The notes beneath the pieces were generated by a model. The model saw only the letters and a list, made by a program, of their open reading frames with translations, made no database searches and was not told where the DNA came from. 64,000 nt of DNA. It comes from Prevotella sp. GTDB taxonomy: Bacteria > Bacteroidota > Bacteroidia > Bacteroidales > Dysgonomonadaceae. The position numbers were made by a program, and so were the translations under genes. This document shows positions 1-7,469 of the stretch, piece by piece. The stretch covers positions 35,180 through 99,179 of the forward strand of contig JAITVV010000053.1 of assembly GCA_031285625.1 (NCBI GenBank). Reading direction: 5' to 3'. How positions within the stretch are numbered: position 1 is the stretch's first letter; each line of letters opens with the position of its first letter.

Positions 1-622
1 TCCTCTGTTACACGAATTGGAGCCTCAGCTCGTATTCCTCGATGTGGAAATGCCTTTCGGAAATGCTTTCGACGTACTCGAAGCCAGCAAAGATCTGTAT
101 TTTGAGACTATTTTTGTTACTGCATTTTCTGAATATTCATTGCGGGCGCTTAATCAGAGTGCTGCTTATTACCTGCTTAAGCCTGTCAGTATAGAAGAAC
201 TGATACTTGCAGTAAACAAAGTTCAGCAGCATATTCTTAACAAGGAAATATTTGATCGAAACAAAGTACTTGTCGAAAACTTCCGTGAATCCCGGCCCGA
301 AAAACAGCAGGTAATTCTACCTACATTAGAAGGCTTTGAAGTGGTGAAAATGGAAGATATTGTTCGCCTGCAAGGCAATGGTAATTTTACGGATATCTAC
401 CTGAAGGACAAAAGTAAAAAAATGGTTTGCCGTTTTCTCAAGCATTTTAATGAAATACTGCCTTATCCCTTTATACGTGTACATAAATCACATATTATCA
501 ATTTCAACTTTGTGAAATCATACCACAAAAATTCGGGTGGTTATGTAACATTACTGGATGATACCGAGATTGAAATATCCTCCAGTTATAAAGAAGATTT
601 TTTGAGGCTGTTTAAGGCATAA
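1..622 (+). CDS. LytTR-family response regulator, 5' truncated by window edge
   Basis: The reading frame is open to the first base of the window, so the N-terminus is missing; the TTG at 17 is an internal Leu codon and not a start. The visible part begins inside a CheY-like receiver domain: the phosphoacceptor Asp is in FLDVEMP, the conserved Thr lies in FVTAFSE, and the switch Lys is in LLKPVS. A LytTR DNA-binding domain follows over about the last 100 residues (EGFEVVKMEDIVRLQGNGNF through IRVHKSHIINFNFV). This is the standard architecture of cytoplasmic regulators paired with LytS/YehU-type histidine kinases, and such a kinase would be expected just upstream. It faces the PUL genes convergently, so I infer no link to them. 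Family call is secure; target genes are unknown. Confidence 0.93.
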   Translation, partial: PLLHELEPQLVFLDVEMPFGNAFDVLEASKDLYFETIFVTAFSEYSLRALNQSAAYYLLKPVSIEELILAVNKVQQHILNKEIFDRNKVLVENFRESRPEKQQVILPTLEGFEVVKMEDIVRLQGNGNFTDIYLKDKSKKMVCRFLKHFNEILPYPFIRVHKSHIINFNFVKSYHKNSGGYVTLLDDTEIEISSSYKEDFLRLFKA

Positions 623-634
623 CGATAAAAAGGA

Positions 635-791
635 AAAGAGGCTGTCCCAAAAGTAATTTTCGCTGTCTCTTTGTCATGTTGAACGGAGTGAAACATCTCG
701 TGACTGGAGGGTCGGGATTCTTCATTACATTCAGAATGACAAAGAGGGTAATACTTTGATAGTGCAGTTTTACTTTTGGGACAGCCTCTTT
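635..791. mobile_element. MITE-like element with perfect 22-bp terminal inverted repeats
   Basis: Positions 635-656 and 770-791 are perfect inverted complements and contain the core GGCTGTCCCAAAAG, which resembles insertion-sequence ends seen in Bacteroidetes. The element has no coding capacity. A copy of the dispersed palindrome (667-746) lies inside it. It sits between two convergent genes and could also end transcription from both sides. The mobile-element reading is inference from the terminal repeats. Confidence 0.6.
667..746. repeat. Dispersed palindromic repeat, copy 1
   Basis: First of 15 copies of an imperfect palindrome whose outer arms read CTTTGTCATnnTGA and its complement (TCAGAATGACAAAG). 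This copy is nested inside the MITE-like element at 635-791. Confidence 0.85.
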
Positions 792-829
792 ATGTTCTTC
801 AAGGTATTATTTGAGAAATTAATCTATTT

Positions 830-1765
830 TTACTTCCAACCTTCTTTTGTTGGCTTTACTTTCTTAATTGTTCCATCAGCGTTATAATATAGCTTATCTA
901 CACATATAGAGCGCAAGTTTCCTTTTCCCGACAAGTCGCTGTTGTGATAGAAACCGTACCACTGACCTTTATATTCTACTATCGAGCCATGATTGGTGTC
1001 GCAGTTGGTAGGATCCATATAGATACCCTGATATTTCCAAGGGCCTAACGGGCTTTTGCTCGTTGCATATTTTTTTCTGTTGGCTCCCGGATTATTATCA
1101 GAATAAGAAAGATAATAAGTATCCTTGTATTTGTGTACCCATGTGGCTTCATGAAAATCATCAAGGCCTGCCATCTCTTGTAGTTCACCGTCCAGTTCTA
1201 CCATATTTTCTTTCATTTTGGCACCTTTGCAACGGCCACCGCCACCATAGTAGAAATATGCCTGACCGTCATCATCTACAAAGACACAAGGGTCTATCAT
1301 TGCAAAGTTGTCACTACCGAGATCAAGATAACCCTGAACCTGAAAATCGCTGGCTGGCTTGTTACTTGTAGCTATTCCAACTTTCCATGTCTTATTCCAC
1401 TCTGTTCCGCTGGGGTGAGGGAAGTAGAAATAATAGGTTCCGTTCCTGTAAGCACAGTCAGGCGCCCACATGAAACCGCCTTCGGGTCTTCCCCACGACA
1501 CCTGGCTCGAACGCAGTATTTCTCCGTGGTCTACCCAGTTCACCATATCGTCTGTAGAGAATACATGGTACTGGTCCATCAGGTCGCAACCTTTTGGTGG
1601 AGCAATATCATGAGATGCATATACATACAATCGTCCATCGTCCCACACATGTGCCGAAGGGTCGGCCGTGAACATATGGCGAATAAAAGGGTTTTTCTGG
1701 CTGTAGCTATTGATAGCCATTAGGGAAAATACTAAAAAGCTTAAAGTTAATAACGTCTTTCTCAT
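830..1765 (-). CDS. Glycoside hydrolase family 43 protein, soluble paralogue
   Basis: 311 residues with a signal peptide (about 1-22, ending near NSYSQ) and a five-bladed beta-propeller. The GH43 triad can be placed: base Asp35 in TADPSAHVW, pKa-modulating Asp158 in MIDPCVFVDDDG, and acid Glu206 in FHEATWVH. GH43 enzymes are inverting alpha-L-arabinofuranosidases, beta-xylosidases or relatives; the exact specificity cannot be read here. It is very similar to the gene at 3180-4133, from which it is separated by a GH71/99-like gene, so a local duplication is likely. Unlike that paralogue its signal peptide has no lipobox Cys, which predicts a soluble periplasmic or secreted protein. It is the last gene of the leftward unit that begins at 10142. 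Confidence 0.9.
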   Translation of the reverse strand: MRKTLLTLSFLVFSLMAINSYSQKNPFIRHMFTADPSAHVWDDGRLYVYASHDIAPPKGCDLMDQYHVFSTDDMVNWVDHGEILRSSQVSWGRPEGGFMWAPDCAYRNGTYYFYFPHPSGTEWNKTWKVGIATSNKPASDFQVQGYLDLGSDNFAMIDPCVFVDDDGQAYFYYGGGGRCKGAKMKENMVELDGELQEMAGLDDFHEATWVHKYKDTYYLSYSDNNPGANRKKYATSKSPLGPWKYQGIYMDPTNCDTNHGSIVEYKGQWYGFYHNSDLSGKGNLRSICVDKLYYNADGTIKKVKPTKEGWK

Positions 1766-1817
1766 CGTTTTTTATTAATTATTTGTTTTGTGTTATATTT
1801 ATTAATTTACACATTGA

Positions 1818-3128
1818 TTACTTTCTCACAGGCATCTTTTCACTGTAGCCATTATCTCCGTTAAACCATTTGGCGGCTTCGCCTGATAGCCACAAGTAAT
1901 GGTCGCTTGGCAGGTTATCTTCTATTCCCACGAATTTAAAGCCCGAAGCGTTTTTAGGTACTTCATTCTGTCTTAGGCATTTGAATAATGCCGTGCCCTC
2001 ATCTATCTCGTCAAACATAGCCAAATATAAAGATTCAGCACCTGCTTTGCGGGCTCCCGCTATCTGCCGCCACAGGAATTCACCACCATGGCGGGGTATT
2101 TCATCATACAGTGAAGCATTTTTTCTCATATTGCCCCAACTGAATCCGGGAAATGCCAGCGGTACATAATCCACATTATTGTTTTTGCACCACTCTATGT
2201 CTTGCTGCACGGTATTGGTATTATAGTTTTTCAGGCTATAACGTCCTACAGCCCATGGCATAATAATGTCTACTGATTTTATTAATTCATGCAGTTGCGT
2301 GTCTTTTTCAGTATCGTTGCCCAGTGTCCTCCAGTAATATGGAACGCCCAGCATAATGGATACTTTGTTATTATCACCTCTCAGTTTCTTTACCAGATCG
2401 GCTATATCCTGGGTTGTATATTTTCTCCCGTCATTGAATCCTACACCCCAGATAACGACTAATGGTTTGCCATTATGCCGCAGGTAATTCGGATTCGTTT
2501 TATTGTTAAACAAGTCATAATCTTTTACCAGTTTTTCAAAGTCGTTGACAATGATATCCAATTCCGAACCTTTACTTCCCGATAGGTCATACATCACACA
2601 GATTGCCCTGTTGTACTTATTCGCTGCTTTCAGGGCGTTTTCAAAGACCTTGGTTATCTGTGCGCGTTTGTCTTTTACAGTAACGAGGAAGCGCTGCATA
2701 AAGACACCGTTCAAACCATATTCCTTCATCCATTTGAAATGCAGGTCGACAGTAGATTCATCCTGCGGACTGAATACATGTGCTTTATTCCCGTTAGGAA
2801 AAGAAAAGGGTGTTTCATATGTTTTTTCATATTCGGATACATCGGGCCAGAAATCGACAGTAGCAAAGCCCGGTTCGAATTTTCCGTTCTGATTGTAGTG
2901 CGTCCAGCCGCTATTGGCTCCGTCTCCCTGAGCAGTGAACCAACCCTGATAGCCTGCCATCGCCAATCCTTTGTAGCTTGTATAATTACAACCCGTTTCG
3001 TCATATTTTGCTTCCTCTATAGGCTGCTGAGGTTTCTCTTCCTCTGGTTTATTGTTGCCTCTGTTTGCACAAGACATTAGGGCGAAAGAAATCAGAAGTG
3101 CTGATATAAATAACTCGTATTTCTTCAT
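1818..3128 (-). CDS. GH71/GH99-like lipoprotein
   Basis: 436 residues. The N-terminus is a lipoprotein signal (lipobox LMSC, Cys19) followed by an acidic, Pro-rich tether. The body has the features of the GH71/99-like group: GLAMAGYQGWF, FWPDVSEYEKTY, STVDLHFKWMKEYGLNGVFMQRF, and an acidic DEIDEGTALFK near the C-terminus. The fold is expected to be a (beta/alpha)8 barrel. True GH99 enzymes are endo-alpha-mannosidases or mannanases and GH71 are alpha-1,3-glucanases, but this bacterial branch is poorly characterised, so I give no substrate. A paralogue lies in the other PUL arm at 36390-37652. The gene sits between two near-identical GH43 genes, about 50 nt from each. Confidence 0.8.
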   Translation of the reverse strand: MKKYELFISALLISFALMSCANRGNNKPEEEKPQQPIEEAKYDETGCNYTSYKGLAMAGYQGWFTAQGDGANSGWTHYNQNGKFEPGFATVDFWPDVSEYEKTYETPFSFPNGNKAHVFSPQDESTVDLHFKWMKEYGLNGVFMQRFLVTVKDKRAQITKVFENALKAANKYNRAICVMYDLSGSKGSELDIIVNDFEKLVKDYDLFNNKTNPNYLRHNGKPLVVIWGVGFNDGRKYTTQDIADLVKKLRGDNNKVSIMLGVPYYWRTLGNDTEKDTQLHELIKSVDIIMPWAVGRYSLKNYNTNTVQQDIEWCKNNNVDYVPLAFPGFSWGNMRKNASLYDEIPRHGGEFLWRQIAGARKAGAESLYLAMFDEIDEGTALFKCLRQNEVPKNASGFKFVGIEDNLPSDHYLWLSGEAAKWFNGDNGYSEKMPVRK

Positions 3129-3179
3129 TATTATATTGATGTTTATTTCAAGATTAACACGTTTTTTGGTAACCTGTAA

Positions 3180-4133
3180 CTATTTTGTTTGTTTTACCAT
3201 TTGTATTGTCCCATCTTCATTGTAGTAGAGCTTATCTACACAAGCAGAACGTAGCCAGTCATTAAACTCCCCGTTCTTTTCAGATAATGAACTGTCATGG
3301 TAAAAAGAATACCATTGACCTTTATATTCGACAATAGAGCCATGATTGGTATAACTGTTTGTCGGCTCCATATAAATGCCCTGATGTTTCCATGGGCCTA
3401 ACGGACTGCTACTGGTTGCATAACGCATACGGTTATCGCCTTTTACACCATCATTCCAGTTCTCATCATGGTTATCCGAATAAGAAAGGTAATAGATCCC
3501 ATTGCGTTTATGTACCCATGCCGCTTCGTGGAAATCTTCGAGGCCTTCCATCTTTTGCAGCTCGCCATCTACTTCCATCATATTGTCTTTCAGTTTACCG
3601 CCGAGGCAAGTTCCTCCGCCACCCTGATAGATATAAGCCTGACCATCATCGTCTATAAATACATTCGGATCGATATGAGATTGCATGCCCTTTACATAGC
3701 CCTGTACTACAAAGTCTTTTGCCGGATATTTGCTTGTAGCAACCCCTATTTTCCAACTTTTTCCAGTATTTGTTTCACTGGGATGAGGAAAGAAGAAATA
3801 ATATGTTCCATCTTTATACGCACAGTCCGGTGCCCACATAAAACCACCTTCGGGACGACCCCAGGGTACCTGGCTCGAACGGAGTATTTCGCCGTGGTCT
3901 ACCCAGTTGACCATATCATCCGTAGAGAATACATGATACTGATCCATCAGGTCGCAGCCGCGCGGCGGGGCTATATCATGCGAAGCGTATACATACAGGC
4001 GTCCGTCTGCCCATACACGCGCCGAAGGGTCGGCAGTGTACATATGTTGTATAAATGGATTCTTTTGGCTGTAGCTGTTACAGGATAAGAGGGTAAATAC
4101 AGCAAAACATGCTGCGAAGAGTGCTTTTTTCAT
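3180..4133 (-). CDS. Glycoside hydrolase family 43 lipoprotein
   Basis: 317 residues, close paralogue of the protein at 830-1765. The catalytic residues are Asp35 (TADPSARVW), Asp155 (HIDPNVFIDDDG) and Glu203 (FHEAAWVH), consistent with an active five-bladed GH43 propeller acting on arabinofuranosides or xylosides. The signal sequence ends TLLSC at Cys18, a plausible lipobox, so this copy is probably anchored in the outer membrane. The other copy has Ile there. The start ATG lies 19 nt after the GH35 stop codon, so co-transcription is likely. The propeller N-termini (KNPFI..H) align exactly with the paralogue. Confidence 0.9.
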   Translation of the reverse strand: MKKALFAACFAVFTLLSCNSYSQKNPFIQHMYTADPSARVWADGRLYVYASHDIAPPRGCDLMDQYHVFSTDDMVNWVDHGEILRSSQVPWGRPEGGFMWAPDCAYKDGTYYFFFPHPSETNTGKSWKIGVATSKYPAKDFVVQGYVKGMQSHIDPNVFIDDDGQAYIYQGGGGTCLGGKLKDNMMEVDGELQKMEGLEDFHEAAWVHKRNGIYYLSYSDNHDENWNDGVKGDNRMRYATSSSPLGPWKHQGIYMEPTNSYTNHGSIVEYKGQWYSFYHDSSLSEKNGEFNDWLRSACVDKLYYNEDGTIQMVKQTK

Positions 4134-4152
4134 TGAGTGTCATGTTATGTTT

Positions 4153-5826
4153 TTAATCAAATATATTTTTGTTGTTATATGTTGCGCTTTCCACAGGGAT
4201 AACTTTAATTCTTATGATAGTGACCAGATTCTGATTAGCATCTTCGCTCAGGTAAACAGGAGGTATCTTTACGCCGCCTACACCCTGCATAGCCTCATCG
4301 CCTCCCAGGTATTTTGTGGTTTTCCATTCACCGTCTTTATAGTAGCCCTCCCGGATAGTACCATAACTGATGCCCGGAAGGTTTTTATCTTTAGACTGGA
4401 AAGATACATCGGCACCATTACCCGCAATCAGAAACTCGTCTGCGGAAAGCCGTATCGCCAGTCCGTAGCCCTGGTAAGGATAATTGTAATGTATATTTAT
4501 ATCGTAATCTCCAAAATCTATTTTGTCGGACTTGTTGTCTCCCTGCTGCATAAAGCCTTTCATATTGCCGGAGCCGTGTTCTTTTGCCATTAGCGGCATC
4601 AGGTTGTCCAGCACACGGTATGCGTCTTTCAGCGGATGCTTTTCGTCATATACATCATTATCGATAGCAAAGGGAGAAAATCCAAGCGCATTGAACTCGC
4701 TCAGTGTATAGAATGCCTTTGCAGGGCCGCTCCATTTCTCGCCACGCCAGAGGGCAACAGCTTCGGGTACGAAAACCGGATTACCGTTCCTGTTGTATTG
4801 GCGTAACTGCGATACATAATCATCATTGTAGTTGTCGATAGCTAGGAAATCCACGGATGGAGCAGCCAACTGATAAATGTCGAGCATCCGGTGGTTAGGC
4901 CCTCCGCTGGGGTAATTGCCGGGATTTGGGTCTTCCGGGTAAATCGTCCATGCGTTTACGAACAGCGGTATGGGGTAATCTCGTTTTCCTTCGGCTGCCA
5001 ACTGTTCTACAAAGCGGGCATAGTACCAGCCCATAAACAGCTCATCGGCAAGCCTGTTGCTATCATTACCGAACAGTTCGAGCCAGTTACCTTTTGCCTT
5101 TTTTCCGTGAGCCTTCCACTGGTTTATTATTTCAGGTAATATCTGTTTTTCGTTCTTTTGTAGGTATTGTATCAGTTTGCCTGGAACTTCTTTCCTGAAT
5201 AGTTCTTCCGCAGTAGCAGAACGGTCGCGGCTGTCTCCCAACAACCCTATTTCGTTTTCTATCTGTACCATAAGCACGGTGTGTTCTTTGCTGTCAATCT
5301 GTTTGATGAAATTCATCAGGGCGCCGAATGCTTTGGTGTCGGCTTTTGCCAGATTTTCGCTGTAGTTAGCCAGGAACGGACGATTTTCTCCCTTATCCGT
5401 TTTCATCCGCGGGAATCTTTTGGTGTCCCTCATAATCCAGTGCGGAGCATATCCCGACGAACCGTTTTTCCAACTGCCAAACCACAGGAAGACAAGCTTC
5501 AGGTCGTGTTTACGCGCTTCTTTAATCAGCCCTTCCACAATGGAAAAGTCATACTGCCCTTCCTCCGGTTCTATTTGTTCCCAGGCAACAGTCGCCAATA
5601 CCGTATTCAGATTGAGTGTTTTGAGGCGTTCCCATTTTGGCGCCATGCTTTCCAGTGTAGAGGCACTCGAATTCATCAGTTCGCCGGCAAGCATGATATA
5701 CGGCTTATCATTTACAATAAGCTGGACTATGTTGTTTTTATTCCTTTTCAGGTGCGGAATCTGCTGACCGTATACAAATCCGGCCGAGAAAAGGAACAGA
5801 AGGATAGAAGTTATGGCTTTTTGCAT
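4153..5826 (-). CDS. GH35-type beta-galactosidase with DUF5597 C-terminus
   Basis: 557 residues with a signal peptide (about 1-20). The N-terminal (beta/alpha)8 barrel begins at LAGELMNSSAS and carries the family acid/base Glu192 in QIENEIG and the nucleophile Glu354 in FVPEAVAL. The C-terminal part (about 380-545) matches the DUF5597 region found in Caulobacter-type GH35 enzymes rather than the longer jelly-roll tail of eukaryotic GH35. Expected activity is exo-removal of beta-linked galactose, in the periplasm since no lipobox is seen. It is followed at 19 nt by GH43 and separated from the esterase gene upstream by a dispersed repeat. Confidence 0.85.
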   Translation of the reverse strand: MQKAITSILLFLFSAGFVYGQQIPHLKRNKNNIVQLIVNDKPYIMLAGELMNSSASTLESMAPKWERLKTLNLNTVLATVAWEQIEPEEGQYDFSIVEGLIKEARKHDLKLVFLWFGSWKNGSSGYAPHWIMRDTKRFPRMKTDKGENRPFLANYSENLAKADTKAFGALMNFIKQIDSKEHTVLMVQIENEIGLLGDSRDRSATAEELFRKEVPGKLIQYLQKNEKQILPEIINQWKAHGKKAKGNWLELFGNDSNRLADELFMGWYYARFVEQLAAEGKRDYPIPLFVNAWTIYPEDPNPGNYPSGGPNHRMLDIYQLAAPSVDFLAIDNYNDDYVSQLRQYNRNGNPVFVPEAVALWRGEKWSGPAKAFYTLSEFNALGFSPFAIDNDVYDEKHPLKDAYRVLDNLMPLMAKEHGSGNMKGFMQQGDNKSDKIDFGDYDINIHYNYPYQGYGLAIRLSADEFLIAGNGADVSFQSKDKNLPGISYGTIREGYYKDGEWKTTKYLGGDEAMQGVGGVKIPPVYLSEDANQNLVTIIRIKVIPVESATYNNKNIFD

Positions 5827-5882
5827 TTTATTATTTGGTTTCTTGTTATGGGAGATTTGTCATTTCTCCCTTTTTATTCCTA

Positions 5883-5957
5883 TTTGTCATTTTGAACGAA
5901 GTGAAAAATCCCGTGGCTCATGAGAAACGAGATTCTTCGTTTCACTCAGAATGACAA
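5883..5957. repeat. Dispersed palindromic repeat, copy 2
   Basis: 75-bp imperfect palindrome with the TTTGTCAT/ATGACAA arms. Its left-hand end supplies the last four codons (CHSE) and the TGA stop of the esterase gene at 5942-7348. Confidence 0.85.
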
Positions 5958-7348
5958 TTCGCTTTCAAAATAAAATCCACTATAGGCGCCGGATTCGGAA
6001 AACTATGCGGGTGATGTTTAAACCCGTGCTTCATCATCACCGTAATATTTCCGCCTGCCTCTTTTATTTTTCGTTCAAACTCTAAAGTCTGGGTAGGCGA
6101 TACGGCTTCGTCCTGGTCGGCACAAAGGATAAGTATCGGGTACTTTCCTTTCACTATTTCCTGTATCTTATCCATCGGGCTTCCTTTGAAGTTGCGGATA
6201 TCGTCCCGTGTTTTCAGTCCATACGCCGCCATAAAGTTCCTTGTCATCTCTCCCAGGTCTTCACCTTCCTTGTCAGCCAGATAGCGGCAGTCGAGCAGGG
6301 GATTGTCCACATATATACAACTCACCTTATCCGGATTGGCCGCTGCCCAGCAGAACGAATACATCGCACCGCGGCTCATGCCTTCCATTGTGCTTTTCTT
6401 TGATAAACCCGCCTTTGTCAATAGTTTATGAAAATCTGACCAGATAGACAGGGCTTCGGCGTTTCCCATCAGTTCGGCTACATCGCAGTAAACCAGATGG
6501 TATCCTCTTTCGAGTAAGGCAATATCGGTCTGTGGCTCGTGTGCCCAGAAGCGTGTACGCCATATCCACGGTTTGCCTTTAGCGGCAACTTTAGGTTTAA
6601 CTACCTTGCACTCTCTGCCTCTTAGTTTGAAGTCGGCACATGAATATCCTTTAAAATTACTGATAGTGTATGCCGTTTTTAGCTTGCTTAGTATATCGAA
6701 TCCTTTATCTGTTTTCAGTGTAACCTGGTCATATAACCTTTTGGCGATAATGCCCGAACCCTCATCATTGGGGTGTATCTTGTCCGGAAATAAATCAGGT
6801 CTGTTAATCAGTAATGAGTGCATATCCAGCACTTCCACGTTTTCATTATATGCGACTTGCTGGATTGCCGGGATAATATCGTTCACTATCACCGGATCCC
6901 ATATCTGGTTGTTATCCGTTTCGAAAGAGACAAACGGCAGCATCAGGATAATACGCGGTTTTGAAGGCAGGTCTCTGAAAGCATTTACCATATCGCTGCA
7001 ATCTTTTGCAAACTCGCTCATATGCACCCTGTTGACGGCTTTGGCATCGTTTCCGCCCAAATCGATAAAGACAATGTCGGGACTGCTGTTCAATGCTTTC
7101 TGGTAAGCTTCTGTATTCCGATACGGATGGTCACCCTTGCGCAGCATCGTGCAACTGCTTACCCCGCAATTGATTATCTGATACTTGTCTCCCAATAGGC
7201 TGCCCAGTTGCGCAGGGTAGGAATCTTTCTTCGGGTCGGTGGTCAATGCCCCTTCGGTGATACTGGCTCCTACACAGACTATTTTGGTCTGTGCGTGGGT
7301 AATTATTACCAGAAGAAAGCAGGATAAGAGAGTCAATATATATTTCAT
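5942..7348 (-). CDS. Two-domain esterase: SGNH hydrolase fused to alpha/beta hydrolase
   Basis: 468 residues from the ATG at 7348. The longer frame starting at 7405 is rejected because its first residues (MRVEILRYTQNDK) are translated dispersed repeat, whereas MKYILTLLSCFLLV is a good signal peptide. Domain 1 (about 22-210) is SGNH/GDSL: Ser29 in VGASITEG, Gly in NCGVSS, Asn100 in GGND, and Asp189/His192 in DKIHPND. Domain 2 (about 230-465) is an alpha/beta hydrolase with nucleophile Ser325 in GMSRG, an Asp near ADQDEA (411-413) and a His in KHGFKHH. Both catalytic sets appear intact. It probably removes acyl groups such as acetyl from the glycan; that role is inference from the PUL context. 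The stop codon comes from a repeat. Confidence 0.85.
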   Translation of the reverse strand: MKYILTLLSCFLLVIITHAQTKIVCVGASITEGALTTDPKKDSYPAQLGSLLGDKYQIINCGVSSCTMLRKGDHPYRNTEAYQKALNSSPDIVFIDLGGNDAKAVNRVHMSEFAKDCSDMVNAFRDLPSKPRIILMLPFVSFETDNNQIWDPVIVNDIIPAIQQVAYNENVEVLDMHSLLINRPDLFPDKIHPNDEGSGIIAKRLYDQVTLKTDKGFDILSKLKTAYTISNFKGYSCADFKLRGRECKVVKPKVAAKGKPWIWRTRFWAHEPQTDIALLERGYHLVYCDVAELMGNAEALSIWSDFHKLLTKAGLSKKSTMEGMSRGAMYSFCWAAANPDKVSCIYVDNPLLDCRYLADKEGEDLGEMTRNFMAAYGLKTRDDIRNFKGSPMDKIQEIVKGKYPILILCADQDEAVSPTQTLEFERKIKEAGGNITVMMKHGFKHHPHSFPNPAPIVDFILKANCHSE

Positions 7349-7364
7349 GTTATTTTTTATTTCT

Positions 7365-7459
7365 TCTTTGTCATTCTGAGTGTAACGAAGAATCTCGACT
7401 CTCAAAAGATAGAGTCAAACAGGAAAGAGATTCTTCACTCCGTTCAGAATGACAAAGAG
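7365..7459. repeat. Dispersed palindromic repeat, copy 3
   Basis: 95-bp copy between the GH3 gene and the esterase gene. On the minus strand it reads as an open frame into the esterase gene and produces a false N-terminal extension. Confidence 0.85.
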
Positions 7460-7469
7460 ATGAATGATT

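Noticed and set aside
1774-1805. ATTAA words upstream of the GH43 gene at 830
   Set aside because: The spacing is 27 bp and there is no correctly placed -7 octamer; the gene is probably co-transcribed from upstream.
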